A stretch of DNA of 64,000 bases, taken from NCBI GenBank assembly GCA_963771735.1, contig CAVYUN010000002.1:186001-250000 (forward strand). The letters run 5' to 3'. The stretch comes from 66-474 sp963771735. Its GTDB lineage: Bacteria; Pseudomonadota; Gammaproteobacteria; Xanthomonadales; Rhodanobacteraceae. Within the stretch, counting starts at the first letter, position 1; each line of letters begins with the position of its first letter. Both the position numbers and the translations under genes were made by a program. The notes under the pieces are model-generated. The model did not search any database, was not told the DNA's origin, and saw only the letters and a program-made list of their open reading frames with translations. Of this stretch, positions 57,068 to 64,000 are shown piece by piece.

Positions 57068-58289
57068 TCACACGCTGCGCGTCGCCACCACCGGCGGTAC
57101 GTTGGCTGCACGCAACGCCGGCACCAGCACTGCAAGTTGTCCGAGCAGCCACAACGCCACGGCACCCACCGGCAGGTACCACAACGGCAGCCGCGGCAGC
57201 TCGAACAGCTTCATCAACCCGAGGTTGATGCCGACCGCGGCCAGCATGCCGACCAGGATGCCGCACGTGACGATCAGGAAATTCTCGGTCTGGAAATAGC
57301 GCAGGATGTCCGCGCGCGTGGCACCCAACGCGCGCCTGACGCCGATCTGCTTGCGCCGTTGCGCCACCCAGAAGCTCGCCAGTCCCACGATGCCGAACGC
57401 GGTGACGCCCAGCAGTGCGACGATCACGCCCACCAGCAAGCCTGCCATGGCGCGGTCGGTCGCGAAAAATTTGGCGCGCAAGGTCGGGATGGAATGGCTG
57501 TAATCATGATCCAGCACCACGTCCGGCGCGATCTTGGCGACCGCGGCGCGTGCTTCGGTCATCACGCGATTCAAATCCTTCGGATTCGCGCGAATCAGAT
57601 ACGTTCCGGCGAGCTGCCCGCCCGGCTGCGTCGGCACGAACACGCACCACTCGGCACCCTGTTCACCATTCTCGGTGTATTGCGACACCGCCAGGTTCGC
57701 CACCACGCCGATCACGCGAAACCGCCACTTGGCCGCCCAGAACTGCTTGCCGAGCGGGTTCTCCCCCGGCCACAGCTTGTCCGCCAGCGCCTGCGTGACC
57801 AGCACGCGCGACGATGCCGGAAAATAATCCTGTCCCTGCAACGGTTGATAGTCATCGGCGGACGGAAGGTGTCCGGCGACCAGCTTCAAGCCCAGCGCCT
57901 TCGGCGTACCGGCATCGCCAAGGTAAAACTCGACCACCGCCCCGGGCTTCTTGCCGGCTTGATCGAGTGTCATGCCGATGACGCCCCATTGCGGCCCAAA
58001 CGGCACCGAGCTGATCGCGTGCACCGATTCGACACCCGGGAATCGCGTCCAGGCCGGCGAGCATCCGCGCATTCAGATCGGTCGTTTGTTTGGAGTCGAA
58101 CCCCGTGACGACGATGGAACCCAGCGACGCTTCGTCCACGCCACTTCGGATATGCATCGCCGACAACCGTCCGGCAATCAGGAACACGGCATTGCACAGC
58201 ACGGCGCAGGCCAGTGCGATCTCCATCGCGATCAGGACGGTCGCCAGCTTGTGCTTGCGCAATGCGACAGGATGGGTCTGAATATGCAT
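57068..58289 (-). CDS. B-type MacB/FtsX-like permease (B3), frame broken once
   Basis: N-terminus MHIQTHPVALRKHKLATVLI. An extra G/C in the CCC run at 58035-58037 shifts the frame at LDAIPG; the second frame continues with VESVHAISSVPFGPQWGVIG to the end. The C-terminal part has GLASFWVAQRRKQIGVRRAL, GATRADILRYFQTENFL and PPVVATRSV. Expected length about 407 aa. A3 ends 11 bp upstream and A2 starts 55 bp downstream. Confidence 0.82.
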
Positions 58290-58300
58290 GTCGGGTGTCC

Positions 58301-59627
58301 TCACAGCGTCTTCAACTGCAGCGCCGGCGCGATGCGGCTGGCGCGCAGGGCCGGCAGCGCGCCGGCCAACAGGCTCGTGGCGATCGCCAATGCAAAGGTC
58401 ACCACGAACATCGACAAGTCGAGATGCACGAGATCGGAATACGGGGTCTGCTGGCGGCGCACCAGCCACAGGCCGGCCAGCGTCAGCAGCCAGCCCCCGA
58501 TGCCACCCACGAAACCGATCAGGCCCGCTTCGGTCAGGCACTGCGCGAATACCGCGTGGCGCGACGCGCCCAGTGCCCGGCGTACCCCGATCTCGCCGGC
58601 TCGACGCAGGAACTTGGCCAGCAACAGGCCGACCGTGTTGAACAGGCAGATGGCCAGGAACGCGAACGCCAGCCAGGTTTGCAACCGCACATTCTTCGGA
58701 ACCACGTGCTCGAAATCCAGCCGCTGCATCAGGTCCAGCATGCGCGTGTCGGTGTTGGCGAAACGCCCGAGCGTTTTCTGCTGCTCGGCGTAGTTCTTCG
58801 AGGAACGCCCGGTAGCCGGCGACCTTGGCCGGGCTGTCCAGTTGCACCCAAAGCGCGACCCACAGACAGGGCGAACCCACCAGGTGACCCGGGACCGCCG
58901 GGCCACTGCCCCAACACGTGAACTGGAAGAAATTGCCGTCGTTGACTTCCAGTGCCGACTGCAACGGCATGAACACATCCTCCGGCTTGCCGTAATAACC
59001 CATTGAAGCCATGTTTCCGGTAATGCTGCCTTCCGCGTCGTAGAAAATCGGGTGCGGCCGCCACGGCTTCAGTACACCGACGATGCGCACTTCGCTGTCC
59101 TTGAGGCGCAAGGTCTTGCCCACGCTGTCCTTGCCGCCAAACAGCTTGTCGTTGAGGTCGGACGAGATGACCGCGACGCGCGCACGGCCGGCCTCGTCGG
59201 ATGGCGGCCATGCGCCGCCGTATTCGAACGGCACATCAAACATCGGGAAGAAATCCGACGTGGTCGCCAGCAGGGTCAGCATCATCGGCGGCCTGTCCAG
59301 TCCGGGTGCACGGACTTTCACCGGACTTTGCACGACCAGCGTCTGGCGGTCGGCACGATGCGCGCTCCACAAATCCACGGCCGAGCGATAGTCCATGAGC
59401 GCGAGTGGGTGCCTGCTGTTGTACCAATCGGCCGGCGTGGGATCCACCTGAGGAAAGAAGATGTGCGCGCTTTTCCCCGGCAACGGGTCCCCGGACAGGA
59501 TGTGCATGACGGTCAGCGTGGTCATGCTGGCGCCGATGCCGATCGCGATCGCCAGCACCATGAGCACCGTCAGCAGCCTGTTGCGCTTGAGGCTGCGAAT
59601 GGCCAGATCGAGGTAATAACCGAACAT
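58301..59627 (-). CDS. A-type MacB/FtsX-like permease (A3), frame broken once
   Basis: Begins MFGYYLDLAIRSLKRNRLLT. Of two in-frame ATGs (59633 and 59627) the second has GGAG at 9-nt spacing and gives the N-terminus shared by other A copies. One extra base near 58798-58802 breaks the frame after YRAFL; the other frame resumes at KNYAEQQKTLGRFAN and ends APALQLKTL. The periplasmic domain includes VAVISSDLNDKLFGGKDSVG and the coupling motif is LLLAKFLRRAGEIGVRRALG. Expected length about 441 aa. Confidence 0.82.
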
Positions 59628-59676
59628 CTTCATTCACTCCGAATCAATCCCCCGTCCCGGGGCAAGGTTTGATGGC

Positions 59677-60939
59677 TTACACGCTGCGCGTCGCCTCGAC
59701 CGGCGACACGCGCGACGCGCGACGCGCCGGCGCGAACACCGCCCCCTGCCCCAGCAACATCAGCGCGACGATGCCCACCAGCACGTACAGCAACGACATC
59801 CGGTCCATCGCGAACTGCTTCATCATCCAGAGGTTCAATGCGACGGCGAGGATCGCGCCGAGTACCACGCCGACACCGGCGATCATAAGGTTCTCGGTCT
59901 GGAAGTAGTGCAGGATGTCGCGCTGGGTCGCACCGAGTGCACGACGAATGCCGATTTGTTTGCGCCGCTGTCCCACCCAGAAACTGGTCAAGCCCACGAT
60001 GCCGGCGCCGGTGACGCACAGCAGGATCAGGCAAATCACGCCCATCAGGATGGCCATGCCGATGTCGGCGCGGTAAGCGCGCGCCCGGATTTCGGCAAAC
60101 GAATGGATGCCCAGACCAGTGTCCAGGCCGCCGTCCGCCACCCGCATCGGGTTGGCGGCATAAAGCGCCTTCCTCGCCTCGTGCATGGCCGCTTGCAGCC
60201 GCCCGGGTTTCGCCCGGACCGCGGTGCGTGTGTACTGAAAATCGATGCGCACCGGCTGCAACACCGAATTCCACGCGAAGCTGTTGCTCCAGCTCTCCAC
60301 GCTAGGCGCCTGCATGCGCGCGACGATGCCGACGATTGTGGAAGGGACGGCGTTGCCGCTCAGGTAAATCGTCTTGCCCAGTGCGTCGCCTTGCGGGAAC
60401 AACTTGTCAGCGAGGGCCTTTGTCACGATCACCACCGGCGGTTGGCCGACACTGCGGAAACCGCGATGTCCAATCTGGTCGGACGTGAAATTGCGACCGG
60501 CAATCAGGCGCAACCCCAACGTCTTGATCATCTGGTCATCGCCAAAGTAATAGGCAGCCTGCGCGGTGCTGTGTTGCTGGTCGGGCTTGAGGCCTACGCC
60601 ACTGTTCCACGACGAATTCAGCAATGGCATCGAGCTGATGGGTGCCACCGATTCCACGTCAGGCAACTGGCGAAGGGTGGCCAGGTCGCCGAGCTGCAGC
60701 GAATCCAGTTTGTCGATCGAGGCCGGATCATCGCCCGTCGGCGCACCGACATACGCCTGCTCGATGACGAACAGGTTGCTTTCGTCGAGCCCGGTCGGCC
60801 GGTTCACGCGCTCCAATCGCTGGCCGATGATGAACACCGCGTTGCACACGATCGCCAAAGTCAACGCTATCTGCAGCGTGATCAGGATGACGCCCGCCTT
60901 GTGTTTTTTGAGTGCTGCCAGGATGGGATGGAGTGCCAT
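59677..60939 (-). CDS. B-type MacB/FtsX-like permease (B4), intact
   Basis: A 420-aa permease beginning MALHPILAALKKHKAGVILI. It is the most divergent B copy: the periplasmic domain is longer, and the C-terminal helix reads differently (SLLYVLVGIVALMLLGQGAV) while the end SPVEATRSV and the block GQRRKQIGIRRALGATQRDI are kept. It is separated from A4 by 115 bp, the widest gap in the array, in which no gene is seen. Being intact and divergent, it argues that modules are kept under selection rather than being recent copies. Confidence 0.88.
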   Translation of the reverse strand: MALHPILAALKKHKAGVILITLQIALTLAIVCNAVFIIGQRLERVNRPTGLDESNLFVIEQAYVGAPTGDDPASIDKLDSLQLGDLATLRQLPDVESVAPISSMPLLNSSWNSGVGLKPDQQHSTAQAAYYFGDDQMIKTLGLRLIAGRNFTSDQIGHRGFRSVGQPPVVIVTKALADKLFPQGDALGKTIYLSGNAVPSTIVGIVARMQAPSVESWSNSFAWNSVLQPVRIDFQYTRTAVRAKPGRLQAAMHEARKALYAANPMRVADGGLDTGLGIHSFAEIRARAYRADIGMAILMGVICLILLCVTGAGIVGLTSFWVGQRRKQIGIRRALGATQRDILHYFQTENLMIAGVGVVLGAILAVALNLWMMKQFAMDRMSLLYVLVGIVALMLLGQGAVFAPARRASRVSPVEATRSV

Positions 60940-61054
60940 TTTTGCGTCCTCTTTTGCTGGTCATGGCGGAGAATGCCGAATCCCAGCAACGCTTGAGACT
61001 TGCCATCCCTGGTACTGGGTCCCGGCCAATCCGTGACCGGGGTGACGCCATGCT

Positions 61055-62380
61055 TCAATTCGATTTCAGCTGCCACGCGGGCTGCACCGCCGCTGCCCGC
61101 ATGGTGGGATACAAGCCCGCAAGCCCCGTCGTCACGACGGCGACCACAAGCGTGGTGAAGAGCAGCGACACATCCAGGTGCGCCAGCGCGGCGATATCGT
61201 GCGGCAGCACCCAGCCGAGGCTGGCGATGCCGAAGCCGGTCAGCACCAGTCCCAGCGCACCACCAGCCAGACCGACCATGCCCGCCTCGATCAGGAACTG
61301 CGTGTAGATCTCGCGGCGCGAGGCGCCCAGCGCGCGACGCACACCGATTTCGGACGCGCGACGCATGAACTTGGCCAGCAGCAGTCCCGCCACGTTGACC
61401 AAGCACACGAGCAGCAATCCCAGCGCGACATACAGGGAGATCCTGGTATCCGGAGGCACCACGTGCTCATAGTCCAGCCACGCCATCAAGCCGCGCAGGC
61501 GCGTGTTGGCCGGCCAGTTGAACCTGCCGGCCTGTTGCTGCTCGGCGGCATAGTTGTCGAGGAACTGCTTGTAGCGTTGCACCGCCGCCGAATCATCCAG
61601 CTGCATCATGAACGCGATCCACACGCACTCCGATTGCTGCAGCCCCACGAATCCCTTTTCCTTCGGCGTGGCATTGCAATTGGTGTTGCCCGAGTTGGAC
61701 ATTCCGGACGCGATCGCGGTAGTGAACGGAATGAAGAGATCGCCACCGCCGGCATTGAAGCCTCCCGTGTTGACCACGTCGTAGAATTGCGGTTGCGGAC
61801 GCCAGTCGTCGAGCACGCCGACCACGCGATATTCCTGGCCATTCATGTCCAGGGTCTTGCCGACGCTGTCGCCACCACCGAAAACGCGGTCGTTGAGGTG
61901 GCCGCTGATCACCACGACCTGCGCGCGATGCGCATCGTCGGCATTGCTCCAGCCGTTGCCGTACTTGAAAGGCACGTCGAGCATCGGAAAAAATTCGCCG
62001 TACACCGCCTCGCCGACAGCCACGATCGGATGCTGGCCGACGCGTTGCGGCACCACGGCTGTCGCGATCTGGTACATCGCCGACTGGTACCTGGCACGGT
62101 GCGCCCGCATCAACGCAAGCGCGTCGGTGTAATCGATCGCGTCGGGCGGCTCGGTACTCTTGCTGCCCGGCGAATGTCCAGTCGGACCCCAGTTGTCGAT
62201 CTGCGGCACGAACAGCTTCGACGACTTCCACGGAATCGGATCGCCCGACACCGCCCGGAACACCGACCATGTGGTCATCGACGCAGCCACGCCGAAACCG
62301 ATGGTGAGGATCATCAGCCCCGTGAGCGCCTTGTTGCGCTTCAGGCTGCGCAATGCGAGATCGAGATAGTAGGCAAACAT
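61055..62380 (-). CDS. A-type MacB/FtsX-like permease (A4), intact
   Basis: A 441-aa permease beginning MFAYYLDLALRSLKRNKALT with GGAG 8 nt upstream. Helix 1 spans about residues 20-42. The periplasmic domain (about 50-295) has GNTNCNATPKEKG and QQSECVWIAFMMQLDD, with Cys at positions similar to A2 and A3. Helices 2-4 follow, with LLLAKFMRRASEIGVRRALG after helix 2; the end reads QPAWQLKSN. No Walker motifs. It is the best complete reference for the A type here. Confidence 0.88.
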   Translation of the reverse strand: MFAYYLDLALRSLKRNKALTGLMILTIGFGVAASMTTWSVFRAVSGDPIPWKSSKLFVPQIDNWGPTGHSPGSKSTEPPDAIDYTDALALMRAHRARYQSAMYQIATAVVPQRVGQHPIVAVGEAVYGEFFPMLDVPFKYGNGWSNADDAHRAQVVVISGHLNDRVFGGGDSVGKTLDMNGQEYRVVGVLDDWRPQPQFYDVVNTGGFNAGGGDLFIPFTTAIASGMSNSGNTNCNATPKEKGFVGLQQSECVWIAFMMQLDDSAAVQRYKQFLDNYAAEQQQAGRFNWPANTRLRGLMAWLDYEHVVPPDTRISLYVALGLLLVCLVNVAGLLLAKFMRRASEIGVRRALGASRREIYTQFLIEAGMVGLAGGALGLVLTGFGIASLGWVLPHDIAALAHLDVSLLFTTLVVAVVTTGLAGLYPTMRAAAVQPAWQLKSN

Positions 62381-62427
62381 GTTCGAGACTCCGTTTTACT
62401 CGCACCATTCGTTCAAGCGATCGGCAT

Positions 62428-63660
62428 TCACACGCTGCGCGTCGCCACTACCGGCGGCACGTTGGCAGCGCGGAGCGCTGGCCCCAGCACCGCGAGTTGC
62501 CCAAGCAGCCACAAAGCCAAGGCGCCTACCGGGAAATAGATGAGGGGCAGCCGAGGCAGTTCGTAATGCAGCATCAGGAACAGGCTGATGCCGTACGCCA
62601 ACAGCATGCCCAGCACGATGCCGAACGTGGCCAGCAGGAAATTCTCGGTCTGGAAATAGCGCAGGATGTCGCCACGCGTGGCGCCCAGCGCCCGGCGCAC
62701 GCCGATGGTGCGGCGCCGCTGGCCGACCCAGAAGCTGGCCAGCCCGACGATGCCCAGCCCCGTGACCGTCAGCAATGCCACGATCACGCCAACCAGCATG
62801 CCCGCCATCGCGCGATCGTTGGCGAAGAACGTGCGACGCGCCTCATCGTAGGTGCGCTTCTTCAGCACCACGCGATTGGGCCCGAGCTTCTTGAGAGTTG
62901 CCACGGCGGCATTCAGGACACGCCAGCGATCCTGCGGCGCGCAACGCAGCACGTAGCTGGCGCCTTCCGCCGACGTCGCGCTGATTGGCCACAACGTGCT
63001 GTACTCGACGCCGTTGTGGATCTGGTTCGGTCGCGCCAGGTTGGCAACCACGCCGATCACTCGGAACGGAATACCGTCGGCGATGTAAATGGTCTGGCCC
63101 AGCGCGCGCTTGCCTGGCCACAGGCGTTCGGCCATGGTGCGCGTCACGATCACGGTATGCGGCAATCCTTTCAGATTGCCCGCGCGCAATGCCGCCACGG
63201 CGCTATCCATGTCGACATATTCGTCGGGCCGGAAATCGCGCCCCGCGACCAGCCGCAAGCCGAGCGTGGGCAGCAGGTTCTGGCCGAAGTACGTGGTCGC
63301 ATTGAGGGTGTCCTGCTGTTGCTGCGGGCTCAACTTCACGCCGGTATTGGATGACCCGCCACTGCTGAAAGGCAGCTGGCCTGCCATGGCGACCTGTTCG
63401 ACGCCGGGAATCTGACGCAACGCGGCCAGATCGGTCTCCGTCTGCGCCATCGCATCGGGCGTGTTGCCGAGGTAGCCGAGTTGGACCTGGACCAGCTCGT
63501 GCTCGGCGATGCCGCTCGGCAGGTTCATGCGCTGCAGGCGCTGCCCGATCAGGAAGACCGCGTTGCACACGATCGCGCAGGTCAGTGCGATCTCGAGGAT
63601 CAGCAGACACGATGTCACCTTGTGCCGCCGCAATGTGGAGAGGATCGGCAGGATGTCCAT
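62428..63660 (-). CDS. B-type MacB/FtsX-like permease (B5), intact
   Basis: A 410-aa permease beginning MDILPILSTLRRHKVTSCLL. Helix 1 covers about residues 16-40; the periplasmic domain runs to about 280 (with LGLRLVAGRDFRPDEYVDMD and TMAERLWPGKRALGQTIYIA); three C-terminal helices carry GQRRRTIGVRRALGATRGDI and the end PPVVATRSV. The ATG is 1 bp from the A5 stop codon, so translational coupling of A5 and B5 is likely. It is the best complete reference for the B type here. Confidence 0.88.
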   Translation of the reverse strand: MDILPILSTLRRHKVTSCLLILEIALTCAIVCNAVFLIGQRLQRMNLPSGIAEHELVQVQLGYLGNTPDAMAQTETDLAALRQIPGVEQVAMAGQLPFSSGGSSNTGVKLSPQQQQDTLNATTYFGQNLLPTLGLRLVAGRDFRPDEYVDMDSAVAALRAGNLKGLPHTVIVTRTMAERLWPGKRALGQTIYIADGIPFRVIGVVANLARPNQIHNGVEYSTLWPISATSAEGASYVLRCAPQDRWRVLNAAVATLKKLGPNRVVLKKRTYDEARRTFFANDRAMAGMLVGVIVALLTVTGLGIVGLASFWVGQRRRTIGVRRALGATRGDILRYFQTENFLLATFGIVLGMLLAYGISLFLMLHYELPRLPLIYFPVGALALWLLGQLAVLGPALRAANVPPVVATRSV

Positions 63661-63661
63661 G

Positions 63662-64000
63662 TCAGTTGCTCTTCAGTTGCAGCGCGGGGGCGATCCGGCA
63701 TGCCCGCCATGCCGGCAACATGCCTGCCAGCAGGCTGGCGCCGATCGCGAGCGCGAACGTCACCAGCAACATCACCGGATCGAAGTGGGCCAGCGATGCG
63801 TACTCGGCCCGCTGTTGCCGCACCAGCCACAAGCCCAGGAAGGCGAGCAGCATTCCACCCGCACCGCCAACCAGACCGACCACCCCGGACTCGGTCAGCA
63901 ATTGCGCGAACAGCGCGCGCCGCGACGCTCCCAGCGCACGGCGTACCCCAAGCTCGCCGGCGCGACGCATGAACTTCGCGAGCATCAGGCCGACGGTGTT
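63662..64000 (-). CDS. A-type MacB/FtsX-like permease (A5), C-terminal part only
   Basis: The last 112 residues of another A-type permease; the rest lies beyond the window. It shows NTVGLMLAKFMRRAGELGVR, helix 3 and 4, and the end APALQLKSN shared by A copies. Together with B5 it forms the fifth visible module. The first genes of this transcript, where an ATPase and a membrane-fusion protein are expected, are not in the window. Confidence 0.85.
   Translation of the reverse strand, partial: NTVGLMLAKFMRRAGELGVRRALGASRRALFAQLLTESGVVGLVGGAGGMLLAFLGLWLVRQQRAEYASLAHFDPVMLLVTFALAIGASLLAGMLPAWRACRIAPALQLKSN

Larger units (their letters stand above)
51876..64000 (-). repeat. Tandem array of A/B permease modules, about 2.6 kb each, open at right edge
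   Basis: Five B-type stop ends lie at 51876, 54466, 57068, 59677 and 62428, a period of 2590-2751 bp. Each module reads A then B on the minus strand. Coding DNA is visibly repeated, for example the block encoding PPVVATRSV at each B 3' end and the block encoding DILRYFQTENFL. The array continues beyond 64000. Confidence 0.9.

Noticed and set aside
51876..59627. Frame breaks in the permeases as phase variation
   Set aside because: The breaks are not in long simple repeats, and the same kind of break occurs in core genes (ftsQ, ettA, pgpA). Sequencing or assembly error fits better.

Overview
The window is about 64 kb of GC-rich chromosome from a gammaproteobacterium, most likely order Xanthomonadales and plausibly Rhodanobacteraceae. 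That placement rests on gene order: rsmI-rnpB-mraZ leads into a division/cell-wall cluster that lacks murD between mraY and ftsW, and ftsZ is followed by lpxC, a DciA-like gene, an M23 peptidase and secA. A short H-NS with the TWSGRGKRPRW DNA-binding motif and the style of the intergenic repeats also fit. No genus or species can be assigned from sequence reading alone. I found no tRNA, rRNA, IS element, prophage or CRISPR array.

Layout. 1-20452: the dcw cluster on the minus strand (mraZ, rsmH, ftsL, ftsI, murE, murF, mraY, ftsW, murG, murC, ddl, ftsQ, ftsA, ftsZ), then lpxC, a divergent dciA, an M23 peptidase and the N-terminal half of secA. Most genes overlap by ATGA, and a promoter covered by MraZ boxes drives the cluster. 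20839-27246: rnpB, then the envelope cluster rsmI / lpoA-yraN-dolP, an FAD oxidase, a uracil-DNA glycosylase-like gene and convergent pgpA. 26742-33460: a minus-strand operon nrdR-ribD-[FMN riboswitch]-ribE-ribBA-ribH-nusB-GNAT-thiL-pgpA. 34027-51322: mixed genes (glyA, DUF817, ettA between two copies of an intergenic repeat, a Tat-exported metallo-beta-lactamase-fold protein, rimI with a HolD-like neighbour, pssA, an ABC-2 exporter pair, proS, hns, a ThrE-type exporter), ending in an NtrC-type two-component system.

51386-64000 is the most unusual part. A small secreted PDZ protein with a proline-repeat tail is followed upstream by at least five tandem modules of about 2.6 kb. Each module encodes one A-type and one B-type MacB/FtsX-like permease without an ATPase domain. 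All read toward the two-component system on the same strand and the array runs off the window edge. An ATPase and a membrane-fusion protein would be expected beyond position 64000.

Quality caveat. Twelve single-base reading-frame breaks were located, eleven of them extra bases and several in short homopolymers. They hit expected core genes (ftsQ twice, ettA, pgpA), a UDG-like gene twice and the permease array six times. Sequencing or assembly error is the simplest explanation for the core genes. The higher density in the array could reflect repeat-collapse errors or real decay, and the sequence alone cannot separate these.
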